This document shows, piece after piece, positions 10,770-22,329 of a stretch of 64,000 nt of DNA. Below the pieces are notes generated by a model, which saw only the letters and a list, made by a program, of their open reading frames with translations, made no database searches and was not told where the DNA came from. Each line of letters starts with the position of its first letter. Position 1 is the stretch's first letter. Made by a program: the position numbers and the translations under genes. Source of the stretch: Dipteronia dyeriana (lineage: Eukaryota > Streptophyta > Magnoliopsida > Sapindales > Sapindaceae); the NCBI GenBank assembly GCA_032871835.1, contig CM065297.1, positions 44,269,098-44,333,097 of the forward strand, given 5' to 3'.

Positions 10770-13700
10770 CTAAAGCATGTGAGGCATGTCTCGTAATACT
10801 AGACCATCTAGGTGACCCGAAAACACTTTAACCGGTAAGGTTTTCGTAAATGGATCAGCATGATTATCTTGTGAGGATATCTTGCTGACGATCACATCTT
10901 CTCTCTGCACTATCTCTCTTATGAGATGATACTTTCTCTCTATATGCTTTCCTCTCTTGTGGCTTCTTGGTTCTTTGGAATTAGCCACAGCACCACTATT
11001 ATCACAATAAAGTGTGATGGGCTTATCCAGGTCTGGAACAACTTCCAGATCACTCAAAAACTTTTGGAGCCAAAAAGCCTCTTTAGCAGCTTCACAAGCA
11101 GCTACATATTTGGCTTCCATGGTGGAGTCAGCAATGCAAGATTGCTTGATACTTCTCCACACAATGGCTCCACCACCCAGGGTGAATACTGATCCAGAAG
11201 TGGATTTTTTAGAATCCATGTCTAACTGAAAATCAGAATCCGTGTATACTAACGGGATCAAATAATGTCCAGAATACACTAGCATATAATCTCTCGTTCT
11301 CCGAAGATACTTGAGAATAGTCTTGACAGCAACCCAATGATCCAATCCTGGGTTGGACTGGTATCTGCTGACTACTCCCACTGCATAGCAGATGTCCGAT
11401 CTCGTGCATAACATAGCATATATGAGACTACCTACTGCTGATGCATAGGGAACACATCTCATATCCTCAACTTCTTGAGGTGTCTTAAGACACTGTTCCT
11501 TAGACAAGTGAACTCCATGTCTGGAAGGTAAATTACCTTTCTTAGAGTTTTGCATTGAAAATCGTACAAGAATCTTGTCAATATATAATGCCTGAGACAG
11601 TGCTATAAGTTTGTTCTTACGATCCCTTATAAGTTGGATCCCTAGAACATAACTTGCCTCTCCTAAATCTTTAATTTGGAATTGGCTAGCCAGCCAGCCC
11701 TTTACATTAGACAACAATCCCATATCATTCTCAATGAGTAGGATATCATCTACGTATAGAACCAAGAAAACAACTTTTTTATCAATGATGCGCTTGTAGA
11801 CACAAGCCTCATCGACGTTTTGCTCGAAGCCATGGGTTTTGATCACATCATCAAACCTAATGTTCCAGGATCTAGATGCTTGCTTAAGTTCATAGATGGA
11901 CCTTTGCAGCTTGCAAACCTTTTGCTCTTGATCTGGAGACACGAATCCCTCTGGTTGCATCATATAGATGCTTTCATCAAGATTGCCATTCAAGAATGCA
12001 GTCTTGACGTCCATTTTCCAAATTTCAAAATTGAAATAGGCAGCAATGGATAAGAGAATCCTAATAGACATAAACATGGCTACTGGCGAGAAGGTCTCTT
12101 CATAATCGACCCTCTCTTTCTGGGTATAACCCTTTACCACTAGCATTGCCTTGAAGGTCTCTACCTTTCCGTCTACTCCTCTCTTTCTCTTGTAGATCCA
12201 CTTACACCCAATGGGTTTTACCCCATTCGGTAAGTCTATAAGGTCCCAGACTGAGTTAGAGTACATGGACTCCATCTCGAGATTCATGGCTTTAAGCCAT
12301 TCCTCTTTATCAGGATCTTCCATTGCATTCTTAAATGTCAATGGATCATCCACATTATCTGCAGAGATGACACCTTGTCCCTCACCTATAGCTAAATTGC
12401 ATTCAGGTTGTCTCACAACCCTCTCACTACGTCTAGGTGGTAGTGTATCCTGATCAGAAACCATCTGACTCTCAGATGTTTATGGATCAACAACTCTTGT
12501 TGATGAAGCACTAGTCTCACCAGGCTCTAACTCATTTAATACAATCTTGGAACGAGGTTTATGGTCACTAATGTAATTGTCCTCAAGAAACGTTGCATTT
12601 GTCGATACAAACACTTTGTTATATTCGGGACTATAGAAGTGTCCACTTCTGGTCTCCTTAGAGTATCCTACAAATAGGCAGACAACAGACTTGGAGTCTA
12701 GCTTTCCAGTTCTGTTCTTCAGCACGTGTGCTGGACACCCCCATATACGGAAATGTCATAAACTAGCTTTACAATCATTCCACAACTCTAGGGGAGTCTT
12801 AGGAATAGATTTGGATGGCACTACATTCAAAATGTATGACGCTGTTTGTAACGCATATCCTTAGAAGGAATTTGGTAATGATGAGAAACTAATCATAGAT
12901 CTCACCATTTCCATTAGGGTTCTATTTCTCCTCTCCGCTACACCATTTTGCTGAGGTGTACCAGGAGCTGTGTGCTGAGAAACTATCCCATGCTCGACCA
13001 TGAAGTCTTCAAACTCTTGGTCAAGGTACTCACCTCCACGATCTGATTGTAGTGACTTGATAGTCCTACCTTATTGATTCTCAACTTCAGCTCAGAATTC
13101 ATTGAACTTTTCAAATGTTTCCGACTTTTGTTGCATCTGGTAGACGTATCCGTATCTTGAGTAGTCATCTATAAAGGTGACATAATACTCATAACCACTA
13201 ACATTCATCGGTCCGCAGACGTCTGTATGTATAAGCTCTAGCAGTTCATTAGCTCTAAGCCCTTTTCCAGTAAAAGGTCTCTTAGTCATCTTACCTTCAA
13301 GGCAAGATTCGTAGACAGGTAAGGTGCCAACCTTTAACTCACTTAAAGGTTCGTTTTTTACTAATCTGTCTATCCGGTCAAGGTTGATATGACCAAGACT
13401 TAGATGTTATAGATACGTGTCATTATTCAGAGAAATCTTATGTCGTTTAGTTTTTGGTTTTTCAACCTTAAACATTTCGGTGTTGAGCAGTGTAGTATGT
13501 ATTAACGGTCTTAACACATACAAATTGTTTTCATTAATTCCTGAACAAATATTCAGACCATTCTTTCCTATAATAACATACTTATTATTAAAAGAAACAG
13601 AATATTTTTGTTCTAACAACTTAGAAACAGAAATCAAATTCCGTGTAAATCCAGGAATATAAAAAACATTGTTTAATAATAAAAAACTATTATTATTACA

Positions 13701-14768
13701 AAATTGCAATCTTATTACTCCCACTGCTTTGGCCGATACGACATCCCCCAACCCCACACGCATTGAGAAGGCTCCCTCCTCTAGCTGTGTCCAAGAATTA
13801 GTCCAATGCAAAGAAGAACAAACATGATTAGTGGCCCCCGAATCAACTATCCAGGGTGAAGAATCATCTTCCACTAAACAAGATTCAAGAACAAGTAAAT
13901 CATATTTACCTTTCATTTTTTTCTTCTTGGCTACCTCCTCCAGATACTGAAGACAGTTCCTCTTCCAGTGCCCGACCTTGTTACAATGGAAGCATTTTCC
14001 TTTGTCTTGGTCAGTGGAGGTGCCCTTCTTTTTGCTTTGGGCTTTCTTGGGCTTGGGCTTTTCTTTTGCCTTTCCAGCAGACCTTTTCCTCTTCTTATTA
14101 TTAGAGGAAGATGGTTCGACAACATTTACCTCACCGGTCTTGCCTTTGTTGTCCTTACTCAAGGACTCAAAGGCAGCGAGCTCATTGAGCAGCTGTGTAA
14201 GACTGAACTTTAACTTGTTCATCCTGTCGTTGCTTTTAAACTGATCGAAACTCTTCGAAAGAGTCGTCAGTATGATGCTCACCTGACTGGGTTTGTCAAT
14301 GGCCCCGCCATTGACTTCTGCCGTGTTGAAGTAGGACATCGTGCTCAGGACATGTTCCTGAACTGAAGTTCCTTCCTTTATGCGAGCGAGCATAGCGGAA
14401 CGAACAGCTTCATGTCGCTTTTGCTCGGAGGGCTGCCCGAACATAGCTTGCAATGACTCCATGATTTCGAATGCTGAAGTCATTGAGTCGTGCTTTGTGA
14501 CAAGCACGTCTGTCATAGATGCCAACAGACATGTTCGGGCCTTCTCATCAGATGAGACCCATCGCTGGTATGCCTCACGAACAGTTCGTGTGGCATTGAC
14601 AGTAGGCACTGGAGGACATTCCTCCGTAAGCACAAACTTAAGGTCTTTTGTGACCAAAATTGCATTAATATTAAGTTTCCACTTTGTGTAGTTATCACCA
14701 GTTAATTTGTCGTTTGCGAGAATTTGAAGTAATGCAAAAGACATTGCTGAAATAAATAAAACATTCAT
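10770..14768 (-). pseudogene. Copia 1 gag-pol polyprotein, one frame with six stop codons
   Basis: The frame runs from 14768 to the stop at 10770-10772, 1,332 codons with no frameshift. In order: UBN2-type gag (about residues 10-210), a zinc knuckle C-F-H-C-N-K-V-G-H-W-K-R-N-C near 13970, a protease active site 'WIVDSGATNHVC' near 13840, the GAG-pre-integrase segment, the integrase core ('GPMNVSGYEYYVTFIDDYSR', 'SDRGGEYL', 'PQQNGVAERRNRTL'), then RT with 'QMDVKTAFL'-like and Y-V-D-D (11745-11756) motifs, and RNase H with 'TDSDF' and 'YCDNSGAV'. The stops are at 13407, 13092, 13071, 12861, 12756 and 12480. From 12464 on, 564 codons of RT/RNase H are open. The true start may be the second Met, 'MSFALLQ'. 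Confidence 0.93.
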
Positions 14769-16249
14769 TCAGTCATTTATTTAAAACAAGTGCGGGTGAT
14801 TTGGTATAAATTTAAACATGATGCATGAACATGTTTAATGAACTAGAACTACCCTAAAAATAGTTACAATACCACGACAATCCAACATACCACAAAAAAG
14901 TGCCGCATTAGGGTCGATCAAATCTTTGCATGTTGGACCGAGACATTCTCAATCAAATGATATTCTAGAATAACTCTTATTCCATATCACTCAACCATCG
15001 TTTATTCAGTCAGGTTTTTAATTAACAAACTTAATCAAAAGTGCCGCATTAGGGTCGGTCAATCCCGAAATACCCTTAGAAATCCTATCTGTTAGGAAGT
15101 CAACCTTGGTATTGACCTTTGTGGAAACCCTCCTTAGGGAGGACGAAAGCAAAGCTGTCACGAGGCCCCACTCGGATCTCACGGTGTTGAACTAATGATA
15201 GAGACCGCGGGATATATATGTCATATATCCCTCTCCCACTCACTATTTTAAAACTAGGGTTTTCTATTATCCGTTAATGCCCTAGACTCTACAGGATCAA
15301 ACGGCTAACTTTAATCAAGTTATCTAGTGCATTAACTAATTCATTATTAGAAATAATTTCTAATTAACTAATAAATTATTAATGATTTTTAACAATTAAA
15401 AATCTAATCTATTAGTAAATAGTATAAGTCTTTGTAAACTATTTACTAAGCTCAGATTATTATGAAAATATTTACCAAGTTTTAACTATTAAAACTCTAA
15501 CACAATTTTCGGTTCATTTATAATTAGACAATTAATCAAATTAATCCTAATTACTATAAATGACCATATTAATTTAACTTATTAAACTCTTTAATAACTA
15601 GATTAATATTAATGAGAATTACCAAGTTTGTTAACAATTAAAAAACTAATCCCATTTTCATAGCCAATTTATGTATTTATCCATTTTAATCACATTAAAA
15701 AAAATACATAAAATATGGGCTATGATGCATGTATGACATATCAAATATATGTGTGTAGGCACTTCTAATCTAAATGATATACGTATGCATGACAATGCTT
15801 TTTATCATCACATAATATAAAGCAAACATGAATTGATCGATTACTGTGGATTATTTAACCAAAAAAAAAAAAGAATATAAAATTACAAAAATACCCCCAA
15901 GGCATTCCTTGGTCTTCTTGTAATTTCCAAGTCTTCCAGTCTCTTCAGGTCACCTCGATTCATCTCATGAATTTTTTTTCGCGATTTTTTTAGGTCTTCA
16001 ACATAGGTTTCATTTTTTATTTTTATTTTTACAATCCAATAATAGTTAAAAAAATATATAATAAAAAAAAATTATGCAACCCATAATACCTAAATCCATA
16101 GTACCATATAATTAACGATCAATCATGTTTTTGTAAATTAAAAAAAAATTAATATACATACAAAAACATCAAACAGTCAATTTAAATCGTACCTACACAA
16201 TCCTACATATAGGAGCATTGAAAACAATTTCCTGTTCCGAAAATAAAAT
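14769..16249 (-). other. Copia 1 untranslated leader
   Basis: About 1.5 kb lies between the PBS and the gag start, with no convincing ORF. It holds two copies of 'gtgccgcattagggtcg' (about 14900 and 15041) and several diverged copies of 'accaagttttaacaattaaaactctaac' (15380-15660), so it is a repeat-built leader. It aligns with the copia 2 leader at 42069-43260. Confidence 0.7.
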
Positions 16250-16262
16250 TGGCTCTGATACC
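16250..16262 (-). other. Copia 1 primer-binding site (initiator tRNA-Met type)
   Basis: On the minus strand it reads TGGTATCAGAGCC three bases inside the 5' LTR. This matches the standard copia PBS complementary to the 3' end of plant initiator methionine tRNA. Confidence 0.92.
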
Positions 16263-16265
16263 AAT

Positions 16266-16801
16266 TGTTGGAACCAAATTCACCGATCACGCAGCGGAAA
16301 CGGGTTTTTAAAATTTTTTATACAGATCGTAATCTATATCTGTAAAAAATTTTATACAGATCGTAATTTGTATCTAGGACCGGTGAATTTTTTATCGTAA
16401 TAATTTTCGGAACAAATACATATAAAAATTATTACACTAATAAAACATATATGTAAATACAGGAAATTGTAATCAATAAAAAAAATAGAACCATACCAAC
16501 GTTTGAAGGCTCTTTCACTTTTCGATTGCTCCTGGTCTATACCACTGATCTTCCTAGCTATTCCCGGGACTGGTAACTGCGTGTGGGCGCGTCACGATTC
16601 TCAGGAACTTAGGATGGAAGGTGTAGAAAAGAAAAGAATAAAAAAACTTTCTTTATATTAATGATCAACACTTATACATAAAACCTTTTCTCTCTTTATG
16701 GTGTTTGTTCATGCACACACTTGCACAAAATAACTCACAAAAAAAAAACTTTTACTCACCGGTTTTTTAACCAAAAGCCAAAACCAACTTTTGTCTTTTG
16801 T

Positions 16802-16875
<74 letters not shown>

Positions 16876-18331
16876 TGAGTTGTTGTGTGTTTCACGCACA
16901 ACAACTTTTTTATTTTATTTTTATTTTTTTTATTAAATAAAATATATCTTTTATATAATATTAAAAAAATTGATCAAATCTAGATTTGATTTTTAAAAAC
17001 TTTCAAATAAAAATATCTCATATCTTTAATTTTATTTTAATTTTAAATTCAAACTATATAAATTCAAAAATAAATTATTTAATTTAATAAAATAAAATAA
17101 TCACATTATCTTATTTTATTCAAAAATAAATATCAACATACACCCTCCATTTAGTGATTAATAACATAATTAAATAATCTCATTATTTAAGTTATTTAAT
17201 CACCATTATCTATTAATTAAATAATCTCATTATTCAATTAATTCCCGAATAAATACGTGTCATTTTCGTAACACAATTAACTGGACAATCCAATTAATTA
17301 ACCGTGACCCTTGTTACCTAAATCGATCGGGCTAGCAAGGGGACCTAATGGACCCACAGTATTTTGAGCTCCAATAATCCTCAGAATCATTAATTAAACT
17401 CTTTAATTAATATTCCTTGATTATTAACTCCGGTGTTATTCCACTAAAAACCCGAAGCTGCACTCTCTCAACTTCAGACGTTTTTACACAGACCGATACA
17501 ACTCGATGTCCATCGATATAGCTATTACATATGGTGTGATCCTCCACAATAGTTCATAATTAGAGCTGGGTCTTAATGTCCGTTATACCCCTCTAATTAC
17601 ATATATCCTTTAAGTACCATTGATTATCTAATGGACAATAAATCCTACTTCCTCACGGAATTAGGAGAGCGCTCATATTGTCCAATCCCCGAATCAACCC
17701 TTAAGGGAACTACCTTCTACTTCTCACAAGAAGGAGTAGATTTCACTATTGTGTACAAACCTTCCTAGCCACAAGCCAAACCGCAATCCCAACATACGGA
17801 GTATATTGATCAGGAAATACATCTGACCTCACCCATGGCATATCAAAGACCACGATCTAACCTGAAGGAGTCGATAAGACACTCAGTATTAAGATCACCC
17901 ATATATAGCCATCATTAGTTGATATATATGAATCTCATCGGTAAACGGATCTTTGTGTGAGATTCATATAGATCATGGCCCAGTCCTATATGGTCATCTC
18001 ATACAAGGTGTCTCTATTCCCATATCTCATATGAATGATTCAGGATAGAATCACTGTACATTACGAAATGGACCACAGCTATAAATTAACCACAAATAAA
18101 GTACCCAGCTTTATTTGCTATCTATGGACTCTTTAGATTGCACGTCTCTTACTGTATCCATCTGTATATGACACTCATATACACAGTTCGAGATTACATC
18201 CGGCAATCCAGGATGTTAATATATACACAAGTTTATAAAATAAATAACATAACTGAATTAATTGAACCTTTCCTCTTATTTACTTCATAAATCCATTTAC
18301 AAATTACATGCTTAGGGCATAGACCCCAACA
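16266..18331 (-). repeat. Copia 1 5' LTR
   Basis: The LTR is 2,066 bp, with the same ends as the copy at 8762-10755. Most of the length difference comes from an expanded AT microsatellite (16805-16873) and about 20 bp near 17730 that are absent from the other copy. Confidence 0.95.
16805..16873. repeat. AT dinucleotide microsatellite, about 34 units
   Basis: An uninterrupted (AT)n tract of 69 bp inside the copia 1 5' LTR. The sister LTR has only about 13 bp at the same site. Because LTRs are identical at insertion, the length changed afterwards. Confidence 0.95.
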
Positions 18332-18336
18332 ACCAC
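18332..18336. repeat. Target-site duplication of copia 1, right copy (ACCAC)
   Basis: It pairs with GCCAC at 8757-8761 (one mismatch). Gypsy A spacer sequence resumes after it. Confidence 0.8.
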
Positions 18337-18359
18337 CCCTTCCCCCGGAGACTCTTCAA

Positions 18360-20840
18360 CTACTTGGTGCCCGGCTTGGTCTTCTTCCAAAACTTCACTA
18401 ACTGCGACCATAACCTAAGGGGAATGGCCGCATCCAGAGTGATAGCCACAACCCCCGTTCCGTTTTTCTCAACCTCTAACTCTACTCTAGAGGGATTTTC
18501 ATAGTGGTCTCCGGCCCCCTCAGGGGCTTTTGGTTGAACCCCCTCAGACTGCGTGAGCTGAACCCTGCGTGAGGATTCTTCGGTATCTAAAACTGGAAAG
18601 ACTAGAGGAGGAGGAAGATCTGTCTAGACCATTTGTTTCTCCGCTCTAACAACTCTAAAAAGACCCGCTCCATCACCATCGGGATGAGACATCTATGCGA
18701 CCTTAGTCATGATCTCCTCTCTATCCCAGTTGGCAATAGTGGATAGGTTGAAGGGAAAAGGGAGAGCTTCAACAACCTAGAAGAAGGCATATAAATATCC
18801 ATAGCTGAAGGAGGCATCCACCTCGGCTTGTAGCTTGGCCACTTGAGCGTGCATAAACTGGTTCTCTATGTCCAACATCTTAGCCTCAGCTTTCCAAGTG
18901 TCCATTTGCTTGGTCATGCATTCAGAGTAAAAGGTTTATTGATTAAAGGAATGCTTTAACCTCTCATAGTCGCAGTGAAGCTTGGCCAACTCTACATCCA
19001 TCACCCTCTTGCTAGATGTAATCTCCTACACTAAAGCTTGAGCTCGTGCAAGCAACCACATGTCCCCTCAACTTCAGCCTCAGATTTAGCCACACGGTCG
19101 CGAAGAGAGGCCATTTGATGACCCATGTTCACGTTAAATTTTAAAGCCTATCGATTGAAAAAGTTTGAGTTAGAAAATGATCAAGCTAGCCGTCACAAGA
19201 AAAGATAAAAAGTGATGGTTACCTCGGCCAAAAGGGTGGACCCCTTGGTAATCAGAATATCTATGGGTATTAAAGCCATCAGGGAACGATTGTCACCGAT
19301 GCAGGTTATAGCAAATTGCCCGAAGACCTCGTCAAGGATAGCATAACTCGATTGATATTGAGGGTGAATGGGAGAAACCTCATCACACCAACCTCATTGT
19401 CCTCTGAAGCTCGGGGAGTCGAGAACATACATGAAGGGGCAGAATTATCAGGGAAGTTAACCGCGGGGAAGTAGCAGCAGTAGCAGTGGGGTAACCAAAG
19501 AAGAAGCAGTAGTAGTTGCATCAACAACATGAAAAATAGAGGTCATCTTGCTCCGCACCTTAGTAGCCTGCGATGCGAGAAACGCCATCCTTTACCTAAG
19601 CTGGGAAGGGGATGGAGCAAGAGCAGGCAAAGCCCCAGCTAGAACAGTTGGCCCCTCTTTCTCCGAGGTAGCCAAAGGGACTCCCTAGGTCAATCTGGCA
19701 AGGGAGAGGGGTGCTTGCTTGGCTTTGTGGGAAGCTAGAGAAACAACAAAAACTTAAAAAAAAGGTGTCAAAACCAAGCTAGCCAATGAAACAGAGTAAG
19801 ATGGCTCAACGTTACTTTACTTACGAGGAGTAGCAGCAGAGTTTCGCAGGTATAGATTTACCCTGTGAGGATAGAAGGAATCAGAGGTAGGAAACTTCAA
19901 GTTCAAATAATTTCTAGCGAGAATGGACTTCAAGATTGTTTCAGACTCAACAGGTAAAGAGTCTCTGTCCTATGAAGGTTTGTCACTAAAAGCTATAGGG
20001 ACTTCAAAATCATGCCTGCCGATGAAGATCTAGCTTTCCCAATCATTCCCCGCTAGAATCCATTCCTCCTTCTAGGCGAGGTCTTTCTTGGAACTGCCAA
20101 GAACGATGAAGTTGAGTTTGTTCTTCGCTTTCGTATAGAACTAACCTCAGGGGGCATCAGACAGGCTTACAATCTAGAAGAGGTAAGCCAATTCCTTTGC
20201 TCCGGACTCCCTAGAAACTTTGCTTAGCTCACACTATTCCTTCCACAGCATGAAAAATCCGATTAGATGTCTCTAGAAGCTAGGTGTCAACTAGAAAGGA
20301 GCTAGTTGTAGGGCATTGAGAGCTCACCGGAAGGTAGGGTAAAGGCAAAGTCTGACCCCATTCTCGAGAGCCGCGATGTGAATTGGAAGCACGCCTTTAG
20401 GAGGATTGAAGACATCATAATTCTTTAGGGGAATGGAGATGGAAACGTTATCGGGGGTGCCATACTTGGTCCTTAGGTGATCAATCAACTTTGGGTCCGT
20501 GGTAAAATCTAGGATGACCTTGAAATCGTATGGAAGAAGCCTCTCCGGAGGAGGAACAAAAACTATAACTTGACCCTTTCCAGCAGCAGTAGCATCCCTG
20601 GGTTCCCTATCAGAGTCTTTACCAATCAAGTTCAAATGGTTATCAGGCCTATTAGAGAACCCAATCCTAATAGCCACGTTCTTATTTGACCGCTGACGTT
20701 GCAGGTTAAGAGTAGAGTCGTCACTGTCAAAGTTCTTTCGCTCTTATTTCCCAAGGGCGAGACTAGAAACCTTTTTGCCATCTACTATGGAATCCCTAAT
20801 ACCAAGACTAGTTTTCGATATGGTGGAGAAAGGTTTTGAG
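18360..20840 (-). pseudogene. Gypsy A antisense ORF (gypsy-type transposon family protein)
   Basis: This is coded opposite to gypsy A pol, between pol and the 3' LTR. The N-terminal part (20677 to 20324, 117 codons open) contains 'YGTPDNVSISIPLKNYDVF', then 'PPKGVLPIHIAALENGVRL', ending near 'CLYPTF'. That order resembles the plant 'putative gypsy type transposon' (Transposase_28) domain, where relatives have G-x-R-x-P-L-x-P. Further along, at about 18800-18950, a helical segment 'MDTWKAEAKMLDIENQFMHAQ' looks like the coiled coil that follows this domain. Reverse-oriented extra ORFs at this position are known in Tat elements such as Grande. Function is unknown. Stops after 20324 break it. A second diverged copy is at 43603-44042. 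Confidence 0.75.
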
Positions 20841-21228
20841 TTAGACGAAGGAAAATATGGAGGCGTTGCTAGAGAATGTAGCAAGAGAAAGATTCTTTCT
20901 TTTAAAAATTTGAAATTTGTAAAGAAGAAAGCGTGAGGAAGGCATCGAAATAACCGGGTTTAAATAGAGGTGAATGAAGTAGTGACGTCGGTGACATGAA
21001 AGCAAAATCTTCGGTGGAGATTGCCTCGAATCTAGGGGGCTAACATAACACAGCCGGATTATTTTGAAAAATGGATCGTTCCTTGCTTGCCACATCTCTC
21101 ATGCATTTAGTGAGAGGATTTATACAAAGATTCTGGTAACAAAAAGGGAGGAAAATTTTCCTAAATGAAGCGGAAAGTCTAACTCCTACCTCAACTCAAT
21201 CACAGGTGTTCAAGTTAGAGGAGACTTC
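20841..21228 (+). other. Gypsy A region between antisense ORF and 3' LTR, with polypurine tract
   Basis: This would be the 5' leader or promoter of the antisense ORF. It ends in AGAGGAGACTTC just before the TG of the 3' LTR at 21229, which serves as the plus-strand primer tract. Gypsy B has the equivalent CAAAGGGGACTTC before 44448. No other motif was recognised. Confidence 0.65.
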
Positions 21229-21468
21229 TGTTAATAACCAAATTTGGGTAGGGACCAAAGGAAACTTTTTCAATCTCCTAGCCAGGGTCCAAATCTGAGA
21301 TTGCCTAGCATGGTACCAAGGTTCCTATGGTCTAGCTATTAGGGGACCCCACAGAATCGAGGAAAGGTTGTCGCACCGTGGGAACACCCCAAGTGAAGTT
21401 TGACATGATTAGATCGAGCTCCTTACATCGAAATAAGAACCCAAGGCAAGACTGATACAGGATGACAC
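21229..21468 (+). repeat. Gypsy A 3' LTR, left piece
   Basis: It starts TGTTAATAACC and aligns with the 5' LTR from 647 to about 874. It is interrupted after GATGACAC by element G. The LTR resumes at 31782 with 'aggctccccgagg', which matches the 5' LTR without a gap at 875. Confidence 0.95.
21464..21468. repeat. Target-site duplication of element G, left copy (GACAC)
   Basis: A perfect match to GACAC at 31777-31781 on the other side of element G. Confidence 0.95.
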
Positions 21469-21670
21469 TGTTAGGTTTTAGTTTGTGTTGGTATGAATTC
21501 CATATCAAAATGATGTTTACTTGTAATGACTTAGTTGTTTAGGTTCATGATGATTCAAGCTTTAAGGAAGAAGAAACAACAAGTCAAAACAAGTTCTAAG
21601 TCTTCAAAGAGAAATGATGCAATTTGTTTCTACAAAGGTATACTAAGACCTTATCTTTCTCTTACAAGGC

Positions 21671-21840
21671 TTAGGCACACACACATATCATACATTTGTG
21701 TCCCTGCATAGTTGTGCACCTTTATAGGCACATACACATATATCATACATTTGTGTCCCTGCATCGTTGTGCACCTTTATAGGCACACACATACAATTCA
21801 TTCATATGTGTCCCTGCATTTTTGTGCACCATGTATAACA
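21671..21840 (+). repeat. Tandem repeat of about 55 bp in the G 5' LTR
   Basis: Three imperfect copies of a unit with 'catacatttgtgtccctgca' followed by 'ttgtgcacctttataggca'. The 3' LTR has the same array at about 29780-29945. Confidence 0.85.
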
Positions 21841-22304
21841 CATTCACACGCTTGGAGATGAATGCTCATGCATTGGTTTGAAAATAACATGTTTTGGAAT
21901 ATGCATGATTGGAAACTATCTCTATGTAGTTTGCATTCTAGTGTGAATTGTGTTTGTGTGTATATGTTTGTATAACATATACATTGAACTTGGATTTAGT
22001 CTTAAATCATTCTTGATTGAGTTTCGATCATTTCGGTTACTCATACTATTGATTTCAAGTTCACAGTCAAAAGATACTACACTTTCAACTCATGTTTCAT
22101 ACATTGTCTTCTTCTTCGTATATCGAGTCGAATTATTATTTTCTGGGTTGAGTATCTTATATGTCCATGTCTGTGTGAGAGTTACATATCGTAATCCACA
22201 AACAGATTCTAATTCCGAGTTCGGAGGCAGGAGAACGGTAGAAGAACGCGAGGGAAGTGCTAGGGGAATGCACCATGGTCAAAAGGCCATGGAGGTGTGC
22301 ATGC

Positions 22305-22329
22305 CCGAGATGGCAAGTGGCCATCTCGG
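22305..22329. repeat. Inverted repeat (hairpin) in the G 5' LTR
   Basis: CCGAGATGGC and GCCATCTCGG form a perfect 10-bp stem with a 5-base loop. In the 3' LTR (30418-30440) nine pairs remain. A third, similar 'gtgccatctcggg' motif follows at about 22362. It could be a U3 protein-binding site or an RNA hairpin; this is inference. Confidence 0.7.

Larger units (their letters stand above)
8762..18331 (-). mobile_element. Copia 1: nearly complete Ty1/copia retrotransposon nested in gypsy A
   Basis: The element reads on the minus strand. Its 5' LTR is 16266-18331 and its 3' LTR 8762-10755. Both LTRs start TGTTGGAAC and end CCCCAACA in plus-strand reading, a TGTTGG/CCAACA inverted terminal pair. 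A PBS for initiator tRNA-Met adjoins the 5' LTR and a purine tract adjoins the 3' LTR. Between them lies one gag-pol reading frame in Ty1/copia order: gag, protease, integrase, RT, RNase H. It is flanked by GCCAC/ACCAC. It interrupts gypsy A, so it is younger than gypsy A. Six in-frame stops make it defective. Confidence 0.95.

Noticed and set aside
13417..14691. Plus-strand open frames antisense to copia 1 gag
   Set aside because: They are shadows of the gag-protease reading frame; none has domain-like features.
16250..16262. tRNA-like matches near LTRs as tRNA genes
   Set aside because: Only the 12-13 bases of the primer-binding site match; there is no cloverleaf.
20324..20677. 117-codon minus-strand frame as a separate host gene
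   Set aside because: Its position and orientation inside gypsy A and the second copy in gypsy B show that it belongs to the element as an antisense ORF.
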